This document shows, piece by piece, positions 25,735-34,910 of a DNA stretch of 38,861 nucleotides (positions within the stretch are counted from its first letter, which is position 1; the number at the start of each line of letters is the position of its first letter). Source of the stretch: Acidobacteriota bacterium (GTDB lineage Bacteria; Acidobacteriota; Blastocatellia; Pyrinomonadales; Pyrinomonadaceae); contig JAFDVJ010000031.1 in assembly GCA_018269075.1 (NCBI GenBank), positions 1 through 38,861 of the forward strand. Direction: 5' to 3'. The notes beneath the pieces are model-generated. The model saw nothing but the letters and a program-made list of their open reading frames with translations, was not told the DNA's origin and searched no databases. The translations under genes and the position numbers were made by a program.

Positions 25735-28215
25735 ATGCCGCCAAAATTCGTTTCGCCCGTTCGAATATTCCGTTTCGCGAGCTTTTTGTTTTTGCTCGCA
25801 ACCCTTCTTTTTTCAAACATTTCCGACCGGACTTCGGCGGCCGTCGAAGAACCGGCGTTCGCGCCGCAGACGGTCCGTTTCGGCGAGAATTTCGACGGCG
25901 TGACGGCGCCGCAGCTGCCCGCCGGCTGGACGGTTTCGACGACCGGCGGCGGCGGCGCTTTCACGACCGTCACGACGGCCAGCGACACCGCGCCGAACGC
26001 GGTTTTCGCGCCGAACTCATTGACGGCCGGTCTGTCCGAGCTGACATCGCCGCCGATGGTCGTCACCGGCGCGAACGCGGTCCTCAATTTCCGGCACCAG
26101 TATTCGCTCGAAAACACGTGGGACGGCGGCGTCCTCGAAGTAAAGATCGGCAGCGGGCAGTTTCAGGACGCGCTGCTCGCCGGCTGCGTTTTTCTTTCGA
26201 ACGGCTACACGCGAACGATCAATCCATCGACCAACCCGCTCGCCGGCCGCTCGGCGTGGACCGGCGGCTCCGAAGGCTTCGTGCTGACTTCCGTCCAGCT
26301 GCCCGCCTCCACGTTCGGGCAAACCGTCCAGTTTCGCTGGCGGCTCGGCACCAACGACGGCTTTTCCGCCCTCGGCTGGTGGATCGATACGATCACGCTC
26401 GAAACGATCCCGACCGCCGCCAACGCGGCCGCGATCGCGATTCCGACCGCCGGCACGGCCGCGCCGTACCCGAGCAGCATCCAGGTCAGCGGCCTGCCCG
26501 GTCTCGTCACCGGCCTCGCCGTCAACATCGAGAATTTTTCGCACAATTTCCCGGACGACGTCGACATCCTGCTGGTCGCGCCGAACGGCCGCCGGATCGT
26601 GCTGATGTCGGACGCGGGCGGCGGGACGGCGGCGAACAATCTGTCGCTGACGTTTTCCGATACCGCGCCGTCTTTTCTGCCGGATAACGGGCCGCTCGCG
26701 GCGGGCATTTTCAAGCCGACCAACTACGACGACACGGACACGTTTCCGGCGCCCGCGCCGCAGGGCGCGGTTTCGGGCACGACGCTCGGCGCGTTTTACG
26801 GGACGAATCCGAACGGGACGTGGTCGCTCTACGTCGTCGACGACAACGGCAGCAACGCCGGCGCGATCGCCGGCGGCTGGAGCCTCGACATTCAAAGCTC
26901 GGTCAGCGCCTGCCTGTTCACGCTCTCGCCGACCGCGCAGGCGTTTCCGGTCGCGGGCGGCAGCGGCGGTTTTCAGATCAACATCCCGGCGGGCTGCGGC
27001 TGGACCGCTTCGACGACGAATTCCTTCATCACGATCGACTCGCCGGCGAGCGGGATCAATTCGGCCGCCGTCAGCCTGACGGTCGCGCCGAACACGGGCG
27101 GCGCGCGGACCGGGCTGGTGACGGTTTCCGACGGCATCAACCAGCGCACGTTTCAGGCGCAGCAGGGCTCGGGCTGCCCGACCTCGCTCGCCCAGACGAA
27201 TCTCAATTACGCGGCGGCCGGCGGCGGTGGAAACGTGCCGGTGACGGCCGGCGCGGGCTGCTCGTGGCAGGCCGTCTCGAACGCGGCGTGGGTCGTCGTC
27301 ACCTCGGCGCAGCAGACCGGCAGCGGCGCGCTTCTTTTCAACGTGCTGCCGAACCCGTCGCGGAGCGCCCGCAGCACGAGCGTCACGGTCGGCGCGCGGA
27401 CATTGAACGTCAATCAGGCCGGCGCGACGGCCGCGCGCTTCGATTTCGACGGCGACGGCCGCGCCGACATCTCGGTTTTCCGCAATGGAACGTGGTATTT
27501 ACAGCAGAGCGCGAGCGGCTTCGCGGCGGCGCAGTTCGGAATCTCGACCGACGTTCTGACGCCCGCCGATTTCGACGGCGACGGCAAGACCGACATCGCG
27601 GTTTACCGCAACGGCGTCTGGTACGTCCTGCAAAGCTCGAACGCGCAGTTTTTCGCGTTTCAGTTCGGGCTTGCCGCCGACGTGCCCGTACCGGCCGACT
27701 ACGACGGCGACGGCCGCGCCGAGCTCGCCGTCTTTCGCGGCGGCACGTGGTATCTGTTCAATCTCGCCAATAATCAGACGAGCGTCCTGCAGTTCGGTCT
27801 CGCCGGCGACAAGCCGGTGGTCGGCGACTACGACGGCGACGGCAAGGCCGATCTCGCCCTTTACCGCGGCGGCACGTGGTATCTCCAGCGCTCGGCGCTC
27901 GGCTTCGGGGCCGTCCAGTTCGGGCTCGCGACGGACCGGCCGGTCGGCGGCGATTTCGACGGCGACGGCAAGGCCGATCTCGCCGTCTACCGCGGCGCGG
28001 GCGAATGGCATATTCTCGCGAATTTCCAGAATTACTCGATCACGCAGTTCGGCCTTGCGACCGACACGCCCGTCCCGGCCGACTACGACGGCGACGGCAA
28101 AACCGACGTCGCCGTGTTCCGCTCGGGCGTCTGGTACATTCTCCAAAGCACCAACGCGCAGCCCTTCGCCTATCAATTCGGCCTCGCCGGCGACCGGCCC
28201 GTGCCGGGGAATTAG
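25735..28215 (+). CDS. Secreted protein with P-domain, BACON-like and FG-GAP/VCBS calcium repeats
   Basis: 826 residues from the ATG at 25735, chosen because a normal signal peptide follows (RFASFLFLLATLLFSN, cleavage near TSAA); a TTG 12 codons upstream is possible. Residues about 42-227 resemble the cleaved-adhesin/MAM type (ending GWWIDTITLE). A proprotein-convertase P-domain spans about 228-388 (NFPDDVDILLVAPNG, NPNGTWSLYVVDD). Two BACON-like beta modules follow at about 392-562 (CGWTAS and CSWQAVSNAAWV). Six FG-GAP/VCBS-type units then run to the end, each opening with D(F/Y)DGDG, a calcium-binding loop. There is no protease domain, LPXTG or PEP-CTERM tail. A role in surface adhesion or as a matrix protein is likely but inferred. 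Confidence 0.88.
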   Translation: MPPKFVSPVRIFRFASFLFLLATLLFSNISDRTSAAVEEPAFAPQTVRFGENFDGVTAPQLPAGWTVSTTGGGGAFTTVTTASDTAPNAVFAPNSLTAGLSELTSPPMVVTGANAVLNFRHQYSLENTWDGGVLEVKIGSGQFQDALLAGCVFLSNGYTRTINPSTNPLAGRSAWTGGSEGFVLTSVQLPASTFGQTVQFRWRLGTNDGFSALGWWIDTITLETIPTAANAAAIAIPTAGTAAPYPSSIQVSGLPGLVTGLAVNIENFSHNFPDDVDILLVAPNGRRIVLMSDAGGGTAANNLSLTFSDTAPSFLPDNGPLAAGIFKPTNYDDTDTFPAPAPQGAVSGTTLGAFYGTNPNGTWSLYVVDDNGSNAGAIAGGWSLDIQSSVSACLFTLSPTAQAFPVAGGSGGFQINIPAGCGWTASTTNSFITIDSPASGINSAAVSLTVAPNTGGARTGLVTVSDGINQRTFQAQQGSGCPTSLAQTNLNYAAAGGGGNVPVTAGAGCSWQAVSNAAWVVVTSAQQTGSGALLFNVLPNPSRSARSTSVTVGARTLNVNQAGATAARFDFDGDGRADISVFRNGTWYLQQSASGFAAAQFGISTDVLTPADFDGDGKTDIAVYRNGVWYVLQSSNAQFFAFQFGLAADVPVPADYDGDGRAELAVFRGGTWYLFNLANNQTSVLQFGLAGDKPVVGDYDGDGKADLALYRGGTWYLQRSALGFGAVQFGLATDRPVGGDFDGDGKADLAVYRGAGEWHILANFQNYSITQFGLATDTPVPADYDGDGKTDVAVFRSGVWYILQSTNAQPFAYQFGLAGDRPVPGN

Positions 28216-28217
28216 TA

Positions 28218-28413
28218 GTTTGGGAAGTTTGGGAAGTTGGCTGATTTTTTCCGAAACTTCCTAAACTTCCCTTTTATGTATGGCGGGCTGTCAGCCGGCC
28301 AACGCCGCGCCGGCGGTGTCGAACGTTTCATCGGGGGCGACGCCGCATTACAGGCTGACGCCTGTCAACAGTCTGACAGACTGTTGTACGTTTTCTTCCC
28401 AAACTTCCCAAAC
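28218..28413. repeat. AACTTCCCA nonamer element between convergent genes
   Basis: Left arm GTTTGGGAA units (28218-28238) are answered by inverted units at 28254-28271 and again at 28395-28413, which touches the phosphoesterase stop. The core has two adjacent hairpins: ACAGGC-TGAC-GCCTGT (28350-28365), and 28366-28375 pairing perfectly with 28377-28386. The first core hairpin recurs at 34978-34993. Between two convergent genes it could end both transcripts. Confidence 0.85.
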
Positions 28414-31400
28414 TTATTCGTCCGCTTCGTTTTCTTCCATCTCTTCGGCTTCCTCTTCGATGCCGGCCTTCATCAGATCGTAGGCCGGGAGGCGCGCGAT
28501 GCCGGGCATCGGGGATGAGTCGCCGCGGACCGAAAACCAGATGATCTCGTTTAGTTGACGCGGGTCGGCCATATCCGGGTGCGAGAGATCCTGGCGGTCG
28601 GTCAGGTTCATATAGGAGAGCATCGCCTTCGACGGTTTCGGCGGCGGGAAGAGATTGTCCGCCGCGATTTCGGGGAGCGCGGCCGTGTAGGGCGCGAAAT
28701 CCGGTTTGTCGGTGAAAACATCCATCGGCGCGGCGTGGGCGTCGAGAAAATTCATCGGCGGCAGGTTCAGACAGAGCTCGAGCGTGCGGATCAGGCTGAC
28801 CGTGTTGTGAAACTCGCGGACGAGCGCGCCGCGCCGGTTGTAGGCCGAGATGACGAGCGCCGGCGAGCGGTGCGCGTCGACGTGGTCGGGGCCGTCCTGC
28901 GCGTCGTCCTCGACGACGAAGATCGCCGTGTCCTTCCAGTATTCGCTTTTCGAGACTTCCTCGACCAGCCGGCCGAGCGCGTAATCGTTGTCGGCGACAT
29001 AAAACTGCGGCGTCGGCAGGCGCTGACTCATCCCGGCCGTGTGGTCGTTCGAGAGCCGGACGATCGAGAGATTCGGCAGGGTTTCGCCCGTTCCCTTCCG
29101 CAGATTTTCCGTGTAGCCGCGAAATTCTTTGAGCCATTCGCCGAAACGCGAATTGCCGCGAAACTTTTCGTCGGCGTTCTCGGCGCTGACCGCCGCGTCC
29201 GTCCGGCCGCCCGAATTTTTCGCGGCGAGATAGGAATCGGTCGTCATCGCGTCGGGCGTGCTCATATCGAAATTCCGGGCCTGCGGCGAGAAATGGTCTT
29301 CGAGCGATTTCTTGGTCGCGAAGGCGGTCAGCGTCGGCGACAGATCGGGATATTTTTTCGCCTTCCGCGTGTTGACCTCGCGGACGTCCTCGGCCGAGAC
29401 GGTCGCGACGAATTCGCCGTAACTGCGGTAGGAAAGCCGGTTGCGCTGCGCGAGATCCCACAGATAAAGCGTTTCCGGCTCGCCGATGTCGCGGCCGCCG
29501 TTCAGATACGGCACATAGCGCTTTTGAAAATCGGCGACCGATTCGGCCGTCGCCGGCAGATCGAAGACCGACGGCAGCGCGACGGGCGGCTGCCCGCCGG
29601 GCGCTTCGTAGGACGGCAGCCGGTTAAAGCCCTCGTAATCGTAAGTCCGGCCGCGGCCCGAATAATCCCAGCGAAAAGCCTTGTCGACGTAATCGCTCGA
29701 AAACGCGGCGGTCGCCCAGTTGTGACCGTCGGGCGAGGCCTCGGAATTGACGAAAAAGCGGTCGAAAAGCCCGAACCGGAGCGCCAGCGCGCGGGCGTTG
29801 GGCGTGACGTTCTGCGGCGCGCCCTTCGGCGATTTGGCGATTTCGCCCGCGCCGAAGATCGCGACCGACGCGTCGCCGTCGGCCTTCGCGCCGTCGCCCG
29901 CTCTTTCGAGATCGCCGAAGACCTGATCGTAGGTCCGGTTTTCGCGGATCACGTAGATCACGTGTTTGAACGGCGAGCGGCCGCCGGGGAAGATGTTTTT
30001 CGTTTTCGGGCCGACGAGGCCGTTGTCGCGGAGCACGGTCTGCGTGTATTCGAACAGCCGTTTTTCGTCCGGCAGCTCGACCACGCTGACGTTGCCCGAA
30101 ACGACCGCTGCGCTGTATTCGCCGCGTTTGTTGTAGCGGTCGCCCGGAAATTCGGCGTTCGGCATATTCGGGTAAAAGCCCGATTCGGTGACCCGGACGG
30201 AAGAATTTTCCGCGCCCGTGCCCTTGCCGTTGGCGACGAGCAGCCGGCCGCCGGCGACGGCGACGGCCGACGGGTAATTGCCGGTCGGGATCATCCCGAC
30301 GACGCGGCTCCGCAGCTTGTCTTCCGGGCGGTTTTCCTTTTCGAGAGCGGCCGCCAATTCGACGACCGCGACGGCGTTGACCTTCGCGTCGGCGACGTAC
30401 AGCGTTTTCTCGTCGTCGCTTAAGGCGAGTCCCTGCGGACTTATCCCGGCGGGCTGATTTTCGGCCAGCCGGACGTCGATCTTCGGTTCGAAACGATACG
30501 GTTCGTCGGTTTTCGTGTCGATCACGGAAACGCTGTCGCCGTCGGAATTGGCGACGAAAAGCCGCGTTTTCGCGCGGTTGAAAAGCATTTTCGTCGGGTG
30601 ACGCTCGACCGCGATGTGTTTTTTGACCTGCAAAGTCCGGCCGTCGACGACCGCGATCGTCCCGTCGCCCCAGAGCGAAACGTAGATCTTATCGACCGTT
30701 TTGCCGTCCTTCGCGGGCATCGTCAGAACGTCGTACGGGTAAAGAAACTGGGCCGAGCCCGCGCGGCCGAGCGCGACGCGCGTGATCCGGCGGCGGTCGC
30801 GCAGATCGGACACGACGCCGAGGTTGTCGCTCAGATTGTTGGCGACGAAAAGCGCGCTGCCGTCGGGCGCGAGATCGATGCCGGTCGGATAAACCGCCGC
30901 CTTGTCGTTGTTGTAGTTCGGCGACGGCGCGTTTTCGGCGAACGCCGTCACGTCGATGAACGGCGCGTCGATCTTTTCGTCGGGCGCGTTGGCCGGCGCG
31001 AGCGGTTTGGCCGCCTTCGGATCGAAGCTCATAATCCAGATCTTGTTTTCGAAGCCGCCCGAAACGTAGAGATTGTATTTTCCGCCGTCCTGTTTTCGCG
31101 GATCGAAGACGAGGCCGAAATTGGCGCTCTGCGGCGCGGGAAAATAAACGTTCTGAACGACTTCGGGCGACGGCGTCCGGTCGAGATCGATGACCGAAAG
31201 CGTCTGCTGCGGCTTGCTTTTCGAATTGAACGTCAGGCCGTAGCCGCTGTTGACGGCGATCAGGTAGCGGCCCCGGCCGTCGCGCCCGTCCGGATCGGGC
31301 GAGCGCACGAAATTGAACGTCAGCGGCATCACCGCCGGCTGCCCGGTTTCGGCGTCGAGCATCAGCCGGCCGGCCGGATTCGTCTTGCGCTCCTGCAGCG

Positions 31401-31539
31401 CCGTCGACTGGTCGGTCGCCCGCACGCGCGAACCGGAATTCGCAAAATAAAAATAGACGCCGGCCGTCAGAGCGATCAAAACCAGCGCGCCGCCCGCATA
31501 AAACCACCGGGATCTTTGTTCCCGCCGAATTTTTTTCAT
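28414..31539 (-). CDS. Membrane-anchored YncE-like beta-propeller / phosphoesterase protein
   Basis: 1041 residues. A basic N-terminus and one hydrophobic helix (about 13-33) anchor or export it. From about 60 to 470 there are repeated beta-propeller blades of the YVTN/YncE type (SALFVANNLSDNLGVV, TRLFVANSDGDSVSVIDT, KTLYVADAKVNAVAVVEL). The second half is an alkaline-phosphatase-superfamily phosphoesterase of the phospholipase C/acid phosphatase type, opening with HVIYVIRENRTYDQVFGDL (Glu533 region), then SPDGHNWATAA and AIFVVEDDAQDGPDHVDAHRSP. This bifunctional architecture is known in acidobacteria and relatives; its substrate is not settled. The last 15 residues are almost all acidic. GGAGA precedes the ATG. 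It is transcribed towards the P-domain gene. Confidence 0.9.
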   Translation of the reverse strand: MKKIRREQRSRWFYAGGALVLIALTAGVYFYFANSGSRVRATDQSTALQERKTNPAGRLMLDAETGQPAVMPLTFNFVRSPDPDGRDGRGRYLIAVNSGYGLTFNSKSKPQQTLSVIDLDRTPSPEVVQNVYFPAPQSANFGLVFDPRKQDGGKYNLYVSGGFENKIWIMSFDPKAAKPLAPANAPDEKIDAPFIDVTAFAENAPSPNYNNDKAAVYPTGIDLAPDGSALFVANNLSDNLGVVSDLRDRRRITRVALGRAGSAQFLYPYDVLTMPAKDGKTVDKIYVSLWGDGTIAVVDGRTLQVKKHIAVERHPTKMLFNRAKTRLFVANSDGDSVSVIDTKTDEPYRFEPKIDVRLAENQPAGISPQGLALSDDEKTLYVADAKVNAVAVVELAAALEKENRPEDKLRSRVVGMIPTGNYPSAVAVAGGRLLVANGKGTGAENSSVRVTESGFYPNMPNAEFPGDRYNKRGEYSAAVVSGNVSVVELPDEKRLFEYTQTVLRDNGLVGPKTKNIFPGGRSPFKHVIYVIRENRTYDQVFGDLERAGDGAKADGDASVAIFGAGEIAKSPKGAPQNVTPNARALALRFGLFDRFFVNSEASPDGHNWATAAFSSDYVDKAFRWDYSGRGRTYDYEGFNRLPSYEAPGGQPPVALPSVFDLPATAESVADFQKRYVPYLNGGRDIGEPETLYLWDLAQRNRLSYRSYGEFVATVSAEDVREVNTRKAKKYPDLSPTLTAFATKKSLEDHFSPQARNFDMSTPDAMTTDSYLAAKNSGGRTDAAVSAENADEKFRGNSRFGEWLKEFRGYTENLRKGTGETLPNLSIVRLSNDHTAGMSQRLPTPQFYVADNDYALGRLVEEVSKSEYWKDTAIFVVEDDAQDGPDHVDAHRSPALVISAYNRRGALVREFHNTVSLIRTLELCLNLPPMNFLDAHAAPMDVFTDKPDFAPYTAALPEIAADNLFPPPKPSKAMLSYMNLTDRQDLSHPDMADPRQLNEIIWFSVRGDSSPMPGIARLPAYDLMKAGIEEEAEEMEENEADE

Positions 31540-31774
31540 TGCTGTCTCTCCGTGATGACGGAATCGATCCGATCTTTAGAAAAATTTTCCGATAAAATCG
31601 TCCTTTCTCGATTTTACTTGATAAGGCTTTGACGACGAAACCGGCGGGCCGGTTATTAACGATTTCGTCATCCGCCCGCCACGGCCTCGTTCCGAACCGG
31701 CCGCCTGCCCCGGCGGCCGCCGGATTCCTTCCCCAAACAGTAGATTTCGGCCGGCTTATCAAGTATCGTTATAT

Positions 31775-31958
31775 GGATTTCGGATTTCGGATTTCGGATT
31801 TCGGATTGCTCGGAATTCGAAATCTCCGTATTAAATGACGGTTATTTTATCGAAAATAAAACAAACCGTTCATAACGGGGAGCTTTCAGTCTTAAACGGA
31901 AGCGTTGGATATCAAAACAATCCGAAATCCGAAATCCGAAATCCGAAATCCGAAATCC
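31775..31958. repeat. AATCCGA heptamer element, inverted pair of arms
   Basis: Left arm (31775-31807) is the reverse complement type, GGATTTC in tandem. Right arm (31919-31958) has about five AATCCGA units. Between them is a small hairpin (31842-31848 with 31853-31859). It fills most of the gap between the divergent phosphoesterase and NUDIX-MBL genes. The remaining 31540-31774 shows only the phosphoesterase leader and no gene. Confidence 0.85.
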
Positions 31959-31987
31959 AATGGGGGTTTATCAATAAAGTTTTGAAT

Positions 31988-33511
31988 GTGAATCGAACAG
32001 CGGCGACGCCGAGAGACGCGGCGGCCGTGATCCTGCTTAACCGCGATTTGTCGCAGGTCCTCTGGGCGCAGCGCAACCCGCAGATTCCTTTTCTCGGCGG
32101 TTTTCACGCTTTTCCGGGCGGCAAGACCGACGCCGCGGACGCGCTCGTGCCGGTCGAGAGCTGCGCCGACCCGGAATTCGCGCGGTTCATCGCCTGCGCC
32201 GCGCGCGAGCTGTTCGAGGAAGTCGGCGTCCTGCTCGCGCGCGGCGGCGAGCGGCTGACGAAAGGCCAGCGCGCCGCGCTCCACGACGATCTGATCTCCG
32301 GCCGCAGCGGTTTCGCCGAGATTCTCGCGGATTGGGGCCTCCGGCTCGACGCCCGCGATTTTCTTTACACCGGCCACTGGACGACGCCGAAATTCTCGCC
32401 CGTCCGCTTTAAAACGCGCTTTTTCATCGCCCTCTGCCCGCCGAAACAGACGCCCTACGCGGCGATCACCGAGATGCGGAACATCGAGTTTCTCGCGCCG
32501 GCCGCCGCGCTCGACGGCTGGGCGCGCGGCGCGGTTTTGATCTCGCCGCCGGTGCTGATCTCGCTGCAGGAATTGGCGAAATCGAGGCCGGCGAACGAGG
32601 CCGGCGAAACGGACGTTTTCGCGCCGGTCCGCGCCGCCGCCGCCGCGTTGGCGGCCCGCTCGGCGGCCTGCGACGGCAACATCGATCAGATGGAACTGAA
32701 CCCGCACGTGATCTGCCTGCCGCTTCGTACCGACACGCTGCCGCCCGCGACGCACACCAACTGCTTCATCGCCAGCCGCCGCGAATTCGTCGTCATCGAC
32801 GCCGCCTCGACCGATCAGGAAGAACTCGAAAAGCTCTTCGCGCTCGTCGATTCGATGATCGAACGGGGCGCGGTCTGCCGATCGATCGTCGTCTCGCACC
32901 TGCACAAGGACCACACCGGCGGCGAAACGCTCCTCAAACGGCATCTGCGCGAAAAATTCGGCATCGACGTGCCGCTCGCCGCGCACCGGATCACGGCCGA
33001 GAGCCTCGCCGGCCGGGTCGAGTTCGAGCGTTTCGTCGAGGACGGCGAGATTTTCGAGCTGCGCGACGAAGCCGGCGAAAAATTCGCGTTCGAAGCGCTC
33101 CATACGCCCGGCCACGCGCGCGGGCATCTCTGTTTTTACGACGAAGCGCTCGGCTTTCTGCTGACGTCCGACAACGTCGTCGGCGCGGGCACGGTCGTCA
33201 TCGCGCCGCCCGAAGGCGATCTGACCGATTATCTCGCCTCGCTCGAACGGATGAAGAATCTCCCGCGCCTGCGGCATCTCTGCGGTTCGCACGGCGCGGC
33301 CGTCTTCGACGCGAAAGCGAAAATCGCCGAATACATCGCGCACCGGCTCGAACGCGAAACGCAGATCCTCGAAGCATTGCGCGCGGGCGCGGCCGACGCC
33401 GCGGAAATCGCCGCCGTCGTCTACCCGAATCTCGACCCGAAAGTCTTTCCGCTCGCCGTCAAAACCGTCGAAGCGCATCTCGCAAAGATTGAAAAAGAAG
33501 GACTGCGTTAG
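31988..33511 (+). CDS. NUDIX hydrolase - metallo-beta-lactamase fold fusion
   Basis: About 508 residues. Residues 1-200 form a NUDIX domain (AAAVILLNRD, GGFHAFPGGK, and the Nudix-box core REL-FEEVG near 72), which hydrolyses nucleoside-diphosphate-linked compounds. Residues about 230-440 are a metallo-beta-lactamase fold with HLHKDH (His304, His306, Asp308, His309), HTPGHARGH and SDNVVG. A winged-helix-like tail follows. The second half resembles the LACTB2-type hydrolase/ribonuclease branch. The start is uncertain. An ATG at 31835 would translate the AATCCGA repeat into the protein, so I prefer GTG 31988 or TTG 31982, directly before conserved sequence. No clear Shine-Dalgarno is present. 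Domain calls are firm; substrate unknown. Confidence 0.85.
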   Translation: MNRTAATPRDAAAVILLNRDLSQVLWAQRNPQIPFLGGFHAFPGGKTDAADALVPVESCADPEFARFIACAARELFEEVGVLLARGGERLTKGQRAALHDDLISGRSGFAEILADWGLRLDARDFLYTGHWTTPKFSPVRFKTRFFIALCPPKQTPYAAITEMRNIEFLAPAAALDGWARGAVLISPPVLISLQELAKSRPANEAGETDVFAPVRAAAAALAARSAACDGNIDQMELNPHVICLPLRTDTLPPATHTNCFIASRREFVVIDAASTDQEELEKLFALVDSMIERGAVCRSIVVSHLHKDHTGGETLLKRHLREKFGIDVPLAAHRITAESLAGRVEFERFVEDGEIFELRDEAGEKFAFEALHTPGHARGHLCFYDEALGFLLTSDNVVGAGTVVIAPPEGDLTDYLASLERMKNLPRLRHLCGSHGAAVFDAKAKIAEYIAHRLERETQILEALRAGAADAAEIAAVVYPNLDPKVFPLAVKTVEAHLAKIEKEGLR

Positions 33512-33520
33512 GCGGCCGGT

Positions 33521-33674
33521 TTTAACGCGGAGGCGCAAAGGCGCGAAGCCGCGAAGATTTTTTTTAACGGGCCGGCGACGGCGCAAAGTTTCCGGCTAAA
33601 CCGTTGATTTTTCGCCGCAGAAAAACCATTTAACAACCCTTTGCGCCTTCGCGTCTTCGCGTCTTCGCGTTAAA
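33521..33674. repeat. Inverted-arm repeat with CTTCGCGT octamers
   Basis: Left arm 33521-33556 (TTTAACGCGGAGGCGCAAAG and on) faces right arm 33639-33674, which holds CTTCGCGT in tandem and ends GCGTTAAA. The arms are near reverse complements over roughly 30 bases. Translating the right arm on the minus strand gives the RRREDAKAQR string familiar from spurious ORFs in many genomes, so this element type is widespread rather than local. Confidence 0.8.
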
Positions 33675-33785
33675 AATCCCGTCGAAAATTTTTTTTCGCG
33701 CTCATAAATCCGTTTCTTCCGATCCGGCGAAAAATGAAGCGACGGGCGAAAAAACCCGCCGAGATTATTTTTCAGGAGAAAACAG

Positions 33786-34196
33786 ATGAGCAACAAAGAG
33801 ACGATTTCGGCCATTTACGAGGCCTTTTTGCGGGGCGATATTCCCTTTATTCTGGACCGTTTGACGGACGACGTCGAGTGGAACTACGCGACCGACGCGG
33901 CGGCCGCGAAAAACGGTCTGCCGTGGCTCAAATTATACGGCGGCCGCGAAAGCGTCAACGATTTCTTTAAAGCCGTCGACGAGATGGAGATCTACCAGTT
34001 CGACGTGCTGGCCGTGGTCGGCGACGGCGACGAGGTCGCGTCGCGGATCGCGATCGGCTGTAAATATTTCGTCGACGAGATCGTTCATTTCTGGAAATTT
34101 AACGACGCCGGGAAAATCACCCGTTACCAGCAGTTCGTCGATTCCGCGAAACAGCTCGCCGGTTACGAGAACGCGCACCGGTCAGCGGCCGCTTAA
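33786..34196 (+). CDS. NTF2-like / SnoaL-like small protein
   Basis: 136-residue soluble protein of the nuclear-transport-factor-2 fold, the cone-shaped alpha+beta family that includes SnoaL cyclases, ketosteroid isomerases and many binding proteins. Visible signs are the opening helix ETISAIYEAFLRGDI, LTDDVEWNY, YGGRESVNDFF, and the closing strands VASRIAIGCKYF, HFWKFNDAGKITRYQQFVD. Catalytic residues cannot be assigned, so the role is open. AGGAGA at good spacing supports the start. Its last 15 bases overlap tail-to-tail with the methyltransferase gene on the other strand, which leaves no room for a terminator between them. Confidence 0.85.
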   Translation: MSNKETISAIYEAFLRGDIPFILDRLTDDVEWNYATDAAAAKNGLPWLKLYGGRESVNDFFKAVDEMEIYQFDVLAVVGDGDEVASRIAIGCKYFVDEIVHFWKFNDAGKITRYQQFVDSAKQLAGYENAHRSAAA

Positions 34197-34895
34197 GACG
34201 AGCCGGAACGGAAAATGCCGCTCGACCGCGAACTCTTCGAGCCCGGCCCGGGCGGCGAAATCCTCCAGCTCGGCGGCGACGAACGAGCGGCGGATCGAGA
34301 GCGAGCCGTCTTCGCGGACGAGCGGCGAGATCCGAAACGCGGCGCAGAAAAGACTGTAGAGAAGATCGGCCGTCGGGTGGCGGTGCAGATCGATCACGTA
34401 GATCCGGCGGCGGGCGATGCGCGCGAACTCGCGGACGATCGCGACGACCTCGTCGTCGCCGAAATGATGCGTGAACAGCGAGCAGAGCGCGTAATCGAAC
34501 GAATCGTCGTCGAACGGCAGCGCGAAAACGTCGCCGCGGATCGTTTTGATCTCCGGCAGATCCTTCGATTCCGCGGCCAGCGTCCGGGCCGCGCGCTCGT
34601 GCAGTTCGAGGCCGTAGAGATCGGCTTCGAGCCCGTGACGGCGCGCGAAACGGGCCGTCACGCGGAGCAGCTCGCCCGCGCCCGCGCCGACGTCGAGCAC
34701 CGAAAACTTTTTGACGCCGTCGCGCCTGACGTCGCGCAGGAGCGATCTTTTGAGCGCGCGGATGTCGCCCGCCAACTTGTTGACGACCCGGATCTCGCGC
34801 AGAAACCGGTCGTATTCCGCCGGCGTGTAATCGCCCGTGTCGATCCGTTCGAGCTGATAGCTTCTTTTCCGAAAATCCTTTTCCACCTTTTTCAT
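34182..34895 (-). CDS. Class I SAM-dependent methyltransferase
   Basis: 237 residues. Motif I is VLDVGAGAG (66-74), followed by an acidic end of strand 2 (YGLELHERA), GDVFALPFDDDSFDYALCSLFTHHF for motifs II-III, and a Rossmann order typical of the Methyltransf_11/25 group. An N-terminal helical part (FRKRSYQLERID) resembles enzymes acting on small hydrophobic acceptors, but the acceptor is not identifiable. GAGAAG lies directly before the ATG. A perfect TATAAT (34904-34909, minus strand) is so close that a transcript from it would begin at the start codon. The gene converges on and overlaps the NTF2-like gene. Confidence 0.87.
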   Translation of the reverse strand: MKKVEKDFRKRSYQLERIDTGDYTPAEYDRFLREIRVVNKLAGDIRALKRSLLRDVRRDGVKKFSVLDVGAGAGELLRVTARFARRHGLEADLYGLELHERAARTLAAESKDLPEIKTIRGDVFALPFDDDSFDYALCSLFTHHFGDDEVVAIVREFARIARRRIYVIDLHRHPTADLLYSLFCAAFRISPLVREDGSLSIRRSFVAAELEDFAARAGLEEFAVERHFPFRLVLSGR

Positions 34896-34910
34896 CTTCT
34901 CACATTATAC

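Noticed and set aside
33596..33814. Minus-strand frame containing RRREDAKAQR.
   Set aside because: It is the translation of the octamer repeat element; no coding character outside it.
34904..34909. Perfect TATAAT before the methyltransferase gene as a leaderless promoter.
   Set aside because: No -35 match at 16-18 bases, and the sequence is at the edge of a repeat arm, so chance is likely.
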